DNA of 64,000 nucleotides, from assembly GCA_034440635.1 (NCBI GenBank), contig JAOTON010000209.1, positions 248,001-312,000 on the forward strand, given 5' to 3'. Position 1 is the stretch's first letter; every line of letters begins with the position of its first letter. Made by a program: the position numbers and the translations under genes. Source of the DNA: Lepas anatifera (lineage: Eukaryota; Arthropoda; Thecostraca; Lepadidae). This document shows positions 1-10,799 of this stretch, one piece after another. The notes under the pieces are model-generated. The model was not told where the DNA came from and did not search any database. It saw only the letters and a list, made by a program, of their open reading frames with translations.

Positions 1-357
1 AATGCTATCTCAGGTCAGGTCACCAGACAAGAGCAAGCGACCTCATCTGAACAACTTCGAATGGCACCAGTGAAAACAGGTTTAGTTATCTACTGATCTA
101 ATGTTTTCATATCGGGGGTACGGTAGTGGAGTGGTCACCGTAGCTGGCTTCCATTCAGCCGACCCGGGTTCAAGGCCCGGCGGCTGCCCTGAACAAGGAG
201 CAAGCTGGCTCTCAAGAAACCCTTCCAACAGGGAAAGAGTTGGCGACGCCATATGACCCTGGCAGTTGGTGCGTCGGTAAGCCCAAAAAATGTTTTCATA
301 TCACGTAATACACCCACCGAGATCCACAAGTTGTGATAACGGGCTTTTCAATAGCGA
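1..357. repeat. Relic of an AGGTCA-bearing TTAA-type element (C-like), split by a SINE
   Basis: The window opens inside a dispersed repeat. The stretch with CTCAGGTCAGGTCACCAG, then GTGAAAAC and a downstream TTCATATCACGTAAT, resembles the interior of the C-like repeat near 12360-12450. A SINE splits it at 114-289. Its left end lies outside the window, so length and TTAA flanks cannot be checked. Confidence 0.4.
114..289 (+). mobile_element. tRNA-derived SINE, copy S1, with 13-bp target duplication
   Basis: A 176-bp unit is flanked by a perfect 13-bp direct repeat, ATGTTTTCATATC, at 101-113 and 290-302. The head has tRNA-like control boxes: an A-box-like TAGTGGAGTGG and a B-box-like GGGTTCAAGGCCC. 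The body includes CAAGAAACCCTTCCAACAGG and GCGACGCCATATGA, and the tail ends CCCAAAAA. The same unit occurs on the minus strand at 38233-38417, also with a 13-bp duplication. This is the structure of a LINE-mobilised, Pol III-type SINE and not a functional tRNA. Confidence 0.85.
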
Positions 358-361
358 TTAA

Positions 362-1241
362 CACGCGCATTGACGTGGGGGCGGGTACCCGCCCCTCGTG
401 TTTTTTGGAGATAGCAGAAAAACGGCGGCACGTATCGCCACCGTACTTTGCCTGCTTTTTCCCTGATCATTTTTACGACTTCTTACAAAGTTTTAACGTT
501 AGGTCATCTCAGGTCAGGGTCACCAGTACAGGTCAAATGACTTGACCTAAAAAAGTTTGGGACAGCATAGGTCAGAAAAGGGTGAACTTATCCGATTGAA
601 ACTCATATCACATAATGGAACCACCGAGTTGTCTAAAATGTGTTCCGGTGTAACTAAGATCAGATACAAACCATGACCTCTCCCTTGGAAATACATGGGA
701 AAATGGTTTTAACTGAATAAATTAGTAATGGATGGTGATAGAGCGTTTATTTTAACACCATTATTTTCTCCTGGTATTTGCAGTTCTTATGATATGAATT
801 TTACATAGTTTGACTTTGACCTGACCTCAGGTCAGGTCAAATTCCCTATGTGACCTTATTTGACCTAACAAGGTCATACTATACATAATTGGATTCGGCT
901 TGCTGCGAGGATTCTAATGGTGTAAAATTTGTTTCCTCTATCTTTACTTGCTCACCAAAAACCTACGTCTGCATGTTATCTCTATGACGGCATGTATTGA
1001 CCTCTAGTGACCTTAGATGTGACCTGAAAAACATCGGGTCGCCCAAAAACACCAAATGATGATGATGACCTGAAAAAAATGGTCCGACTATTTTCGATAG
1101 AAAAGTGGATGGGCTACCCAACACCGTTTACCGTTTTTTCGCTATCTCGCGTGGTTCTTGATATCTTAGGGGGGCGGGTACCCGCCCTCCCCCACCCCCT
1201 GGTCAAAGCGAAGGCGGCTCAGACCCCCGTCAATGCACGTG
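362..1241 (+). mobile_element. TTAA-flanked non-autonomous element, family B copy B1
   Basis: The 880-bp element begins CACGCGCATTGACG after TTAA (358-361) and ends CGTCAATGCACGTG before a decayed TTTA. The ends are therefore inverted repeats and the likely target is TTAA. By hand count it contains 17 exact AGGTCA/TGACCT hexamers, with a run of four near 818-840. No coding capacity is seen. Copies or parts occur at 13452-14195, 20279-21088 and 22687-22979. Confidence 0.75.
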
Positions 1242-1370
1242 TTTACTATAGGCAGGCTCAGGTACAGGTACACTTCCCTGCAATTGAATCTGTGCACACT
1301 AGGCTCGACCAGTTTTGAGCTTGCAAATCAACCACCGGAGTGTGCGTTTCAACCGTAGGTATCTATTTAA

Positions 1371-2371
1371 CCCGCGCCCCACCGGGGGTCCGGCGCCACC
1401 TTCGCCCCACCAGGGGCCATCGATGGCCCCCCTCAAACTCCGAAAATATGGGGGTTAGCACAAATCTGCAAAGTGCAATAGAAAGCTTGCGTGAATTCAG
1501 TAAGAAATTACTTTTCATGTGTAAGCGCTCAGGTCAATGCTTTGACCTCCAGAGGTCAAGTTAGGTCACGAGAGGCTATTTTCACTAAAATATGCAATGC
1601 TTAAGAAAACTGGGCATGACTCTTACGAAATTACTGCTCTTGAGATCTGGTAAAGTACATTTGGTAGGAAATGGGCAGACCTTTTTCGCTATGTGGAACG
1701 TAATGGCCTCCCGCCAGAAGTTTGACCTACAGAGGTCACCTCGTGACCTAATATGACCTGAGGCCACGAAAGGTCAGAAAGTAACCTTCCCGTATATCAA
1801 ATGAAAGCCAGTGACGAGACATACACGATAATGTTTGATTCTGCGCTCTAGCTTAATTAGATCAACAGTTATTGTTAAAATACTGTTTTTGACCCCCTGG
1901 TGACCTTGGATGATTTTGGAGAAGCCAAAGGAAAATATGGCCCCTGGGATCCGTAAAGGGGTGTCCAAGAACGCTTTTCTGAGCAAGCTGAGCATTTGCA
2001 ATCGTTTTTGTGACGTGGCACTGATCATAAGACAGCTTTTCCCCACCTCGTCACCTGACCTTAGGTCACGAAATCGAAAAAACCCGGATAAACACCTTGT
2101 AGACCCTGGAGAGATCTCAAATTGTAGGAAGTTTCAAATCAATCGACTAAGAAATGTAGCTCTTATAGAGCGCAAAAGTTGAAGTGAGGTGACCTTGGTT
2201 AACCTCGCCTGGTGAGCTGACCTTGGGTGACCCAGGGAAAAAGTTTTAGAGATGGTGGGGAAATTATGGGGGAGAGATAGAGCCCTTAACCGTGGCACTG
2301 CGTCCCGTCGTTTTTCTGCCATCCCGAAAAAACCTTAGGGGGCCATCGATGGCCGCCCGGCGGGGCGAGGG
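1371..2371 (+). mobile_element. TTAA-flanked non-autonomous element, family A copy A1
   Basis: It begins CCCGCGCCCCACCGGGGG after TTAA (1367-1370) and ends GGCGGGGCGAGGG before a decayed TTAT. A CCATCGATGG palindrome sits near each end, as in all family A copies. The CCC...GGG ends with a TTAA target resemble piggyBac-type elements, but no transposase is present. The interior carries many AGGTCA hexamers. The uninterrupted CTTAAGAAAACT at about 1600-1611 is the empty site for the F1 insertion seen in copy A4. Confidence 0.85.
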
Positions 2372-2978
2372 TTATTGCCCATGCACACTTGACAACTTCA
2401 TAATGAGGATGATATTTACAAAAAAGTTTTCGGCCGCTTCCCAGCGAAGCAGGCCTCACTGGACTTGGCAGCGCTTCTGAAATAGGACCCTCCTCTGCGC
2501 CGAGCACGGCCACATGACTACTACGCATGGCTGCGCACCCGGCACAGCGACGCGCCCGTAGCAAATTCTACGTGCTGCACACTTCAAGGTCAATGCTTGA
2601 ACCGAATGGGTCGGGCTACGGTCAGGTATGAACTAGCCTGGGGCAGGGGATTAGAGACGTGTTGGTAACAGCTCGGTGGAGTGGGTGTGGGAATAAGCGA
2701 AACTCCGAGGCTGACGCCAGCCTGTTGGGGCGCTTGGGCGGAGCGGCGAGTTGGCAACAAGGTTATGGCATTGTCTCCTCAGTTGAAGAGCCAGGTTCGA
2801 AACCATGCGACTCCGATATTTATAGAATGGAATAGAAATGTTTTAACACTTGAAAATTGTAGTGGGTTAGCTGTCTAAGATAGCAGAACCAGTGACGGAT
2901 CTAGGATTTCGTTAAGGGGGGGGCCAGGCTCGGAGGGCGCCGAACCTGGAGGGCGCCGAACCTGAGGGGCGCCAATTT
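2372..2978. other. Intergenic, with a short GC-rich duplication
   Basis: No gene is recognised. A hAT-like end (CAGTGACGGATCTAGG) lies near 2891-2906. It is followed by three imperfect copies of a GAGGGCGCCGAACCTG motif at about 2933-2972, immediately before a complete hAT-like element. Confidence 0.45.
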
Positions 2979-3473
2979 CAGTGGCGGATCCAGCCGGTCG
3001 GTTTCGAAAGAGCAAACCAAAGTCGAAAAAACGTCACGCAGTACAAAGCTGAGCTACCAATATCACTTCCCGGTAGAATTTTGGGTATTTGAGGCGAAAC
3101 GCTAAAAAAACGTCACAGGGTAAAAAGTATGGGCCTGAGATACTTCTTCCCATCTAAGGCTGGCTATACTAGACTGGCTATACTATAACTCAGAATTATT
3201 GACATTTACTCTATGATTCTGATGAAAGGCTGTGCCTGAATATATAATATTCAGTGTTTTTACATTTCCGGATTCGAGGGGACAGGCCAGGGAACATCTT
3301 GTCAACTTATGTTCTGTTTGAAGTTGAGAGTTGAATCACCAAAATCTTGTTTATAAACTAAAAAGGAGTAGGGGTAAAAGGAGGTCGATCGCTTTGGGGG
3401 GTCAAAACATAGTTTTGCCCCGAGCATTTCCGTTTGGGGAATGCCTTTTTTGCCCCCCCTGGATCTGCCACTG
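2979..3473 (-). mobile_element. hAT-like non-autonomous element, family D copy, interrupted by a foldback fragment
   Basis: Ends are CAGTGGCGGATCCAG and its inverse CTGGATCTGCCACTG. The flanking octamers GCCAATTT (2971-2978) and CCCAATTT (3474-3481) match at 7 of 8 bases, as expected for a hAT-type 8-bp duplication. The interior aligns in reverse with the copies at 58412-58805 and 60464-60843. About 160 bp at 3145-3305 is foreign and matches one arm of the foldback element at 38854-39114. Confidence 0.8.
3145..3305. mobile_element. Fragment of foldback element J nested in a hAT-like element
   Basis: The segment with GATTCTGATGAAAGGCTGTG, GGATTCGAGGGGACAGGCCA and terminal GAACATCTTGTCAA matches the right arm of the palindromic element at 38854-39114. 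It interrupts the family D element, so it inserted later. Only one arm is clear. Confidence 0.55.
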
Positions 3474-3499
3474 CCCAATTTACCACCCAAAAGGCGGCC

Positions 3500-3745
3500 T
3501 GATCTGTTCAAAAGGCACTGTTCTGATCTGCCCGCTGTTTGATCCATGCTTCAAAGCGACCTCCTTGGCCAAAACCACTGTTCCTGTACTTGCAGGGCAG
3601 CCCAGAATGCTTGATTCGCTGATGCTCCTTACAAAACTTTTTTCGCCAAAAATACCCACATCCCTCAAATCCACATTTAAGCTTGACACGGGACGGTGGA
3701 AGGGGCTTCAGCTTAATCGGAGCCATTTATCAGCCCTTCAACTAT
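3500..3745 (-). pseudogene. Zinc-finger-like coding fragment
   Basis: The minus strand encodes a basic stretch containing C-x4-C, then an aromatic and basic linker (YFWRKKF), then H-x4-H, which resembles one C2H2-type finger. No neighbouring exon, start or splice pattern was found. It could be a transposon-derived zinc-finger relic or chance. The long plus-strand frame across 3331-4395 starts inside the hAT element and is not credible as a gene. Confidence 0.25.
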
Positions 3746-4845
3746 GGACGATGAAATCCAAGCTCAACCAGTTTACTCAAGATGTATACCAAAGTAATGC
3801 AAGAGAAAATAATCAAAACCACAACCTTGCAACGTATTGTCTCCACCACACCACGGGATTTTGCGGGATTCTAGGGCCTTGGCCTCCACCACATCCACAA
3901 CGCAACACACCAAACCGCAGGGCTGCTTTTCAAACCAAAGACACCTTTTACACCGGCTTTGCCGCAAGGGCGCTGTTCAAACAGCGCCCTTACGGCAGCG
4001 TTCAGCATACTTCCAAACGAAGGAAACGAAGGAAAAAACTGTTTTGCCTGTCGAAAGACCTTTACGGCAGCCTGTCGGGCCAAGCTGTCGCGTCCTATGG
4101 AATACAAATCGGGCCCGACAGGCCGGTGAAGGAATTTTTCCAGCAGAGGATTTTCTGGGTGACGTTTAAAAGGCCCTCTGTGCATAAGGCCCTCTATTCA
4201 AAGGTCCCTCGATTCATAAGTCCCTCGAAAAGACCCTCTGCGCATAAGGCCCTCTATTCAAAGGTCCCTCGATTCATAAGTCCCTCGATTTTCCATCGGT
4301 TCTTGCCGCACACTGGCTTGATATGGGAGAGGTGCAAATTCATGAAAAACTTGTTGAGTGAAAGAGGTGACAATTCTAATATTGAGTTCTTTTAGAACAA
4401 AAAATCTTTTCTGTTTCCTTTCAAGATTTTTTTTCTCACAGATTGTAAGATCTGTTGCAGGACCATACCGTGCCCTAAAATCTGTCGGGCACTTTATGAC
4501 CCGAGAGCCCGACTTTTTGCAGCTCTGGTCCTCTCCCTGGCTTTCCCTACACATCAAGTCTCCCACAAACCACCACTCTTTAAATTATGTTGATTATTAT
4601 TTACCTATTTGCTGCCCTCCCACTGCACAACGTACTACTGCAGCAGCACTCCCTGCACCCACGCGCGCCACACCAGTCACAAAGCCAACATTGTGCGCCA
4701 TAATATGTCTGCTTTTCTTTATTTTGTAGTCTGGCTGTAGCCTGTGGGGCTAGATTATTTTATTAGTTTTTGTAAGTCACGTGACTTTTGAAGTGCTATT
4801 TATCGTCATCTTTTGTGTTATCGGAGTTTAGGTTCGTGTAATGTC
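3746..4845. other. Region without recognised gene; contains a 60-bp tandem duplication
   Basis: Nothing gene-like is recognised. Two 60-bp units at 4168-4227 and 4228-4287 (each starting AAAAG and ending AAGTCCCTCG) are nearly identical, a recent tandem duplication. An inverted short repeat, AAGGGCGCTGTTCAAACAG followed by CGCCCTTA, lies at about 3965-3992. Confidence 0.5.
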
Positions 4846-4849
4846 TTAA

Positions 4850-5871
4850 CCCGCGCCCCACCGGGGGTCCGGCGCCACCTTCGCGCCACCGGGGGCCATC
4901 GATGGCCCCCTCTAACTTCGAAAATATGGGCGTTAGCGCAAATCTGCAAAGTGCAATAGAAAGCTCGTGTGAATTCAGTAGGAAATTACTTCACATGTTT
5001 TAGTGCTCAGGTCAATGGTTTGACCTCCAGAGGTCAAATTAGGTCAAGATCGGCTATTTTCACTCAAATATGCAATGATTAAGCAAACTGGGCATAACTC
5101 TTATGTCATTAGAGCTATTGAGGCCTGGTAAAGTACATTTGATAGGAAATTGCCAGTACTTTTTCCGCTATGTGGAACGTAAAAACCTCCCGCCAGTGGT
5201 TTGACCTGCAGAGGTCACCTCGTGACCTAAGATGACCTGAGGTCACGAAAGGTCAAAAAGTGACCTTGCCGTATATCAAATGAAAGCCAGTGACAAGACA
5301 AACACGATGGTGTTTGTTTCACCGCTCTAGCTTAATTAGGTCAAAAGTTATTGTCAAAATACTGTTTTTGACCTCTGGTGACCTTGGATGACGTTGGAAA
5401 AGTCAAAGGGCAAATATGACTCCTGGGATCCGTGAAAGGGTGTCCAAAACCGCTGTTCTGAGCAGTCTGAGTATTTGCAATCATTTTTGTGGCTTTTATA
5501 TCATGAAACAGCTTTTCCCCATGCTTTCCAATGGGAGAGGTCGCCTCGTGACCTGACCTTAGGGGCACGAAATCGAAAAATCCCGGATATACACCTTATA
5601 GACCCTGGAGGGGTCATGAAGTGTAGGAAGTTTCAAATTGATCGACTTTGAAATATAGCTCTTACAGAGCTCTAAAGTTGAAGTGAGGTGACCTTGGTTG
5701 ACCTCGTCTGGTGACCTGACCTTGGGTGACCCGGGGTAAAAAATTTCAGGGATGATGGGAAACTGATGCAGTGAGAGGTAGAGCCCTCAACCGCGGTGCT
5801 GCACCTCGTCGTTTTTCTGCTATCCCGGAAAAACCTTAGGGGGGCATCGATGGCCCCCGGTGGGGCGAGGG
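4850..5871 (+). mobile_element. TTAA-flanked non-autonomous element, family A copy A2
   Basis: A 1022-bp element between intact TTAA sites (4846-4849 and 5872-5875). The left end CCCGCGCCCCACCGGGGG and right end CCGGTGGGGCGAGGG are inverted repeats, each next to CATCGATGG. A hand count gives 20 exact AGGTCA/TGACCT hexamers. These include an everted pair with 4-bp spacer (5021-5036), an inverted pair with 5-bp spacer (5212-5228) and an everted pair with 1-bp spacer (5233-5245). It is nearly identical to A7 at 62850-63872 in length and sequence. No ORF is convincing. Confidence 0.9.
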
Positions 5872-5875
5872 TTAA

Positions 5876-7380
5876 GTGCGCCATCTGCAGTATTCATTAC
5901 AGCTTTTTCGGGAGGATGGCGCGATCGTTCATTGCTTGTTTTGTTTTTGATTGAGGTGATGGAAAGGGTTGGTTCGACTCGGCTTAGTATTTATTTTGAA
6001 GCTTAATTTGTCACAGGACTCTTCAGAATGCACTGAGGCAGGCATTGCCACTGAAAATGTCAAATTTTCCAACATTGAGTCCTGTTCTTTGTGTTTGAAA
6101 CCTCGCTTATTGCCTCAATTATGACTAGTCATGAAGGACATACCTTCAAAATGAAAAGCCCCCAGGGCCTTCTTCTCACTCACATGTTGGCATTTATCAC
6201 CTATCTTCATTCGTATACAGACATAATTCATGTCATGAAGTAATGCATTGCAATTGAAATTTTATGGAAATAAATGTGCAGTTATTAAATAGTTAATCCC
6301 ATGAATAAATGTACTGAAATGTGTGTACTATGAAAGGAAATGGGCATTTTTGTGTACATACTTGTCCACCATTCTAAGTCAGAGTCGACTCTGACTCAAT
6401 GCTTTTTTTGAGTCAGAGTTGAGTCGACTCACTTCTGGATTTGGGTTGAGTTGAGTCGGCTCACCATTTTCAACACAGCGATTCGAGTCAGAATCAGAGT
6501 CAGCCTTTAAGCCGTGAGTCAGAGTTGAGTCGACTCAAAAAAATGTAAGTCATCAACAAGTCTGGAAGTAAGCACTCGGGCGCGCCACCCACAGACCAGA
6601 GATCTGCTGCGAAAACTACGTACATTTTATCATGTTTTAAATAGACCATAAAAGCAGAAACGGGTCAAAGAATGGAAATACCACTTTTTTGTACACCCCT
6701 TGCAATGGTTTTGTGTATAAAATAATGCAAAAATAGTTCCGACAACTATTTTAGAGACCATTCTCTCAGCATATTGCATATCTCAAACACTGTTCGATTT
6801 ACAAATACAAAGGGAGAGATTTAAAATTTGGCCAGCATCGGCACCGCATAAAACTATCATCGAACGATTTCCCAGGATGAGCTCTACAAGGGCAAGTCAA
6901 AATATATTGCGTCCACTTGCAGCCCCGTACTCCAGATGACATATAATAACTCAGGTTGTGGCTCCAACTAGGCCGCTGCGGTGCTAACGCAACGCCGTGG
7001 GTTACCGAATGGAGGCATGGGTCGGCCCAGCATGACCAATATGAGTGGACTATCAGAGAACGATGCTATAGGAAATGCTTAGAAGTGCTGAAATTAGTTT
7101 ATACAAATTTCAAAACACTATAACCGTCTCAATTTGTGTATTGACTGATGTGTTGACGTTCTCCAAATACCCGGAGGGACTGCCGACAACGAAACATTTA
7201 TTACACGAGAAATGTACCTGCTAGGTATGTCAATCTCGGGATTGGGATCTATTTTCAAAAAGCCCGAATCCCAGTATAAAGCCTCTCGTGATCCCGGGAT
7301 TCCGGAATTATAGTACTTACGAGCAATGCCGAGACAGCAAATAACGATACCTAAGGATCCTGTTTGGCTGCATATGACAA
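5876..7380. other. Region without recognised gene; contains a GAGTC-rich degenerate repeat
   Basis: No coding or RNA gene is recognised. At about 6372-6546 the sequence is a degenerate repeat of GAGTC/GACTC pentamers, often as GAGTCGACTC or TGAGTCAGAG. Near 7255-7310 a short inverted motif around GATCCCGGGATTC is seen. Confidence 0.5.
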
Positions 7381-7381
7381 G

Positions 7382-7735
7382 CTAAACCATGTATGGTGAA
7401 TACCAGTCAGACTTTTTCATCCAGATGAACTGGGTCGCCGTAACCATCGGAGTTCCGAGGTGTCCAAGGGATCCAATCGGGAATCGAATTACCTCGTCGC
7501 TCCCAATGTCACGCGCCAGCGCAAGATGGCGCTCGAGCTGCTCAGTGACCAAGGTAGTTGGCGACACTGCGATACCATATGTAGCGGAGAGGGGGGAGGG
7601 GGAGAGATACGGACTGACTTTCACGGACTGATACTTGGATATGCCTTGAGGAAACACAAGGGAAGGATAGATTCTATCCTTTTCTTCTACTCTGCGGGTT
7701 AACACGCGCGCTGGAGGGGCCTCGGAGACTCTCAC
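7382..7735 (-). CDS. Unidentified short ORF, coding status uncertain
   Basis: A minus-strand open frame of about 117 codons. The C-terminal half has a balanced composition, whereas overlapping plus-strand frames are less protein-like. No signal peptide, domain or splice partner is seen and it matches no family I recognise. It may be an exon, a relic or chance. Confidence 0.15.
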   Translation of the reverse strand: MRVSEAPPARVLTRRVEEKDRIYPSLVFPQGISKYQSVKVSPYLSPSPLSATYGIAVSPTTLVTEQLERHLALARDIGSDEVIRFPIGSLGHLGTPMVTATQFIWMKKSDWYSPYMV

Positions 7736-7739
7736 AACA

Positions 7740-9060
7740 ATTTTTCCGGAATAACCGAAGAACCACTCCTAGCCAAAACACGGCAATCGACCACATTTGA
7801 GAAAATTTCAACAGCACGTCGAATGGTTAAATAATGTTGAAAATCGGTGGAACGTGTTTTACTTATAGGCTTCTAAAGTCAGACCTACATTTTGAGATCG
7901 CCGCGATCGCGCGGTCGGACCAGTTTGCTTGCATGGAGACCGAGTGGTGACGTCACAGCGCCATATAAACGGGATGATATGTCAACGTTACTTCACGTGA
8001 AGTTCAAGGTCGAAGATCAAGATCATACCAGCAATTTCAAGGTCATTGGCCCCGGTGCTTTCGGTCAGCTGACGTGACCCAGTCTGACGTATATTATGCC
8101 ATGACATCATAGTTCAGGTAATCCAGTTGTAAGGTCAATGCCAAAGGTCAAGAATAAAGATCATGGGTAAAGACCAATCCTCATTTCCCGCTCAAGGTTT
8201 GCTATAGTGCTACTTATAGTGTGCACTATAGAGAGTATACCATATTGTGACGTCACAGTTCAATTACTTTGAATGACCTTGACCTCAAAATTGAAGGAAA
8301 GATTATTTGCGACACAACCTCTATAGCCCTGGTCTGCCTTTAGCTTACTCCCGTCTTTTTCCCCGCATAATCAGGGAATTCTCAATAGGTCCCAAGCATG
8401 GCCAATATTTGACCTCTATGACCTCGTTTGACCTTGACGGTATCGGCATAGGCCAATGAAAATTAGTGATGATATAGATCATCATAGCCCCCACCAGCCT
8501 CTCAATCGGCGTTTTTCTAAGCCTCTTAGTTTCCGATATCTCAGGGGGGCCTACCAGACCCCATCCTGTGCGCGTTGTGTCGGACCCCTCTCCAAAACGG
8601 GTGCTAATAATCACTCGAATGCCGGTTATAATAGAACATTTCCATACAGCAACGCTGTTAGTCATACAAAGAAGCTGGCTTCAAAGGAAAACCAAGCTCA
8701 AATGTACATTTCTGGTGCCTCCTGTTTTGTTGTTCGCGGTGACGCTTATTAATTTATGGCAGACGAAGATTGCTGTATCGTTGTTTATGGATTAAATGTA
8801 TATTGTTTGCAACGTTTCAAAACACAATTTGACCACAATTCATAGCGCCATGACAATATCTGCAACATATATTACAGACATATTGGGCTGGATTGAGCTG
8901 CTCCAAATGCCCCTCTTTTCACTGTCCTGATTACACCCAAGTAAAATAAAACGTATATGTCGAATCTTATAGTTGTGCGCTGTTCAACCTTCTGTCAAAT
9001 GAGCTCTTTTCTAAGAAACATCGAGTGGAATTTTCGGTATTGCGAAGGTGTTTTCCACGT
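7740..9060. other. Non-coding region with an AGGTCA-bearing repeat relic
   Basis: About 8380-8610 resembles about 12950-13180: both share AATATTT, a TTTGACCTTGA/GTGACCTTAA block, and TTTTTC followed by TAGTTTC/GGTTTTAG and GATAT. This is a third AGGTCA-bearing repeat (family H) with unclear ends. TGACGTCA-like motifs occur near 7951-7956 and 8251-8256. No gene is recognised. Confidence 0.4.
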
Positions 9061-9065
9061 TTTGG

Positions 9066-9255
9066 GGCCGGGGTGGTCACGATGCCAGTCTTCGGATCGG
9101 ATAGCATGGATTAACGTGGGTTCAATCCCCACGGCGGGAAACCGCCTTCCGTGTCCGATCTGACCCGGTGGAGAGGATCCTTAAACACCCACACCAATAC
9201 TCCCTGTAATTGAGCAAGTGTGCCTGTTGGGAGTGGCCCTAATAAAAAAGTAATA
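9066..9255 (+). mobile_element. Second, distinct tRNA-derived SINE-like repeat
   Basis: A GGGGTGGTCACGATGCC segment and a B-box-like GTGGGTTCAATCCCCAC about 50 bp further on give a tRNA-like promoter. A non-tRNA tail follows that ends CCCTAATAAAAAAGTAA. The sequence differs from S1/S2 outside the tRNA-like head. No clear target duplication was found, so the limits are approximate. An alternative is a degraded tRNA pseudogene. Confidence 0.5.
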
Positions 9256-9427
9256 TTGGCCGCGGATGGAGGCATTTAGGGCCTATGTGCGTCATCTCGA
9301 TGGAGGCGGTGGGTGGCAGCTAGGTGCTCCTTTTTATTTGGAGATTCGGGAAGTTTTCTACCAGCACCTGAACTTCATATCCTCTCCCACACGACGGTCT
9401 CCGAAAGCTTTGCTGGTTAGGACCAAG

Positions 9428-9910
9428 TTAACACCCCTCTAATGTCGCTTCATTTCGTCCACCTGCGACGCCAACTGTGTCATTTGATCCACAGACTCCC
9501 CAGCCTTGTTTTCCAGTTCGTCGATCAAATTTTCTTCTCAAACAGCTCACCTTCAAGCACCTGGACTTTCTTCTTAAGCGAGTTGATTTGAGCTGTGAAA
9601 CATGTTTTAAGCTGGGAACCTCCTCTTTTATAGATGCCTTGATCGTGTCTTGAATTATTTTCCGAATAAAGGCCAACATTTCGGATGGCATATCTTTATA
9701 TTTTGGCGAGGTCTTTTTAAGCGAAGTCACTTGCCTCTTTTTTTCTTCTCGAAGTTGGAAATCTTTCCGAGATTGACTCCCGGTCCCTCTTGTTCCTCTG
9801 AGGCTCGTCCTGAGTGCCGGACTCGGCATCGCTAAAACCCGAGTCTATGTCAGCAGCCACCGACATTTCACCCAAGGGCAGAGAACACTGAATTCTAGGT
9901 CTTATTTTCA
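9428..9910 (-). pseudogene. LINE ORF1-like N-terminal fragment
   Basis: On the minus strand an acidic, serine-rich start with methionine (DIDSGFSDAESGT) is followed by a basic region. With a frameshift, a coiled-coil-like stretch then ends in ELENKAGESVDQM. The plan (acidic N-terminus, then coiled coil with VLEGELFE) parallels the LINE ORF1 relic at 44217-45356, which has VLEGEVFD. Frameshifts show that it is not intact. Confidence 0.45.
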
Positions 9911-10243
9911 CAGTGTTCAGATAGAATAATTTGCTCGCTCACAATTTCTTTCCTCGTATCACTGCTTCATCAAGCCACTGCCAGCCATTTCACGCGCCCC
10001 TGCCACCACTGCCACGTTACCGGAGCATCAGCCAGCTGCTCCGCGCTGCAGGGCACGTCCGCTCGCTCCGGCGGTCAAGGGTAGAATGCTACGTCAGCTT
10101 CTCCCAGCAGAATGCTGGCTGTCACCTCAACGGTATATGGTCGTTTGCTCAAACCATCAGGCTACCCCCTGCACGCTTGGTGCACTGTCGTTTACACCTC
10201 ATTTGCTGGATCCCAACTGTTAGAATTTTGTGCTGGGTCTGTG

Positions 10244-10796
10244 TGTTAGGATGATATGATAGAAATTGGACGGACGGAGTGTGCAAGCGCCGCAAACTCA
10301 CCAGCAATGCTTTCTCGCTCGTTTCCTCCGCGCACGCAGCCATTCTTTTCACTGTCATTTTCCAGCCGCTTTCTACATGAACACTTATCGTGGGCCGAGT
10401 CGGCACCGCGCTTTCCACATGAATCGACTGTCGAGGAGCGGCAGAGGCGGTGACCGACTTGGGCGATGGCCGAGTGGAGAAAGATATATAACGGTGCTGC
10501 AGTGAGCAAGGGCGGCGGTCGCGCCGGAGCTCTCGGACCATTCACTTCACCTGTGCTATCGCGGTTCTCCTGCTACAGCTTCCGTCATGTAAGGGCGTAG
10601 GTTTTATCATCTTTCATAGTCATTGTAAATATTCATTCACATAATCATGGTTGTGTAACGGTTAGGATGGTCGGAAATTATTTCATTTGTTGTATAATGA
10701 TCGACATTTACTTACATTATTTGGCACTGACTAGAAGTAGTATTGATGAGATAATGTTTGTTTTTATTGGAAGTGTAAATAAAGTTAATACAACGA
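10244..10796 (+). mobile_element. Possible solo LTR or lone Pol II promoter unit
   Basis: The block starts TGTTAGGATGATATG, has a TATA motif (ATATATAA, about 10483-10490) about 200 bp downstream in a GC-rich stretch, and has AATAAA at about 10778 followed by a TTAATACAAC end. Promoter, transcribed leader and polyadenylation signal in about 550 bp suit an LTR. No short target duplication or internal retroelement genes were found, so an ordinary promoter is equally possible. Confidence 0.3.
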
Positions 10797-10799
10797 GGT

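Noticed and set aside
114..200. Functional tRNA gene
   Set aside because: Only A- and B-box-like elements are present; no cloverleaf closes, and the unit has a SINE body and 13-bp target duplication.
3331..4395. 354-codon plus-strand open frame
   Set aside because: It starts inside a hAT-like repeat, includes a 60-bp tandem duplication, has low-quality composition and no domain; overlapping frames are open on both strands.
4850..5871. Canonical ecdysone response element in family A
   Set aside because: The usual EcRE is an inverted repeat with a 1-bp spacer; the pairs read here are everted with 1 or 4 bp or inverted with 5 bp, so a specific receptor cannot be named.
10149..10545. Overlapping frames on both strands
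   Set aside because: They lie in a GC-rich promoter-like block, with no domain or start support.
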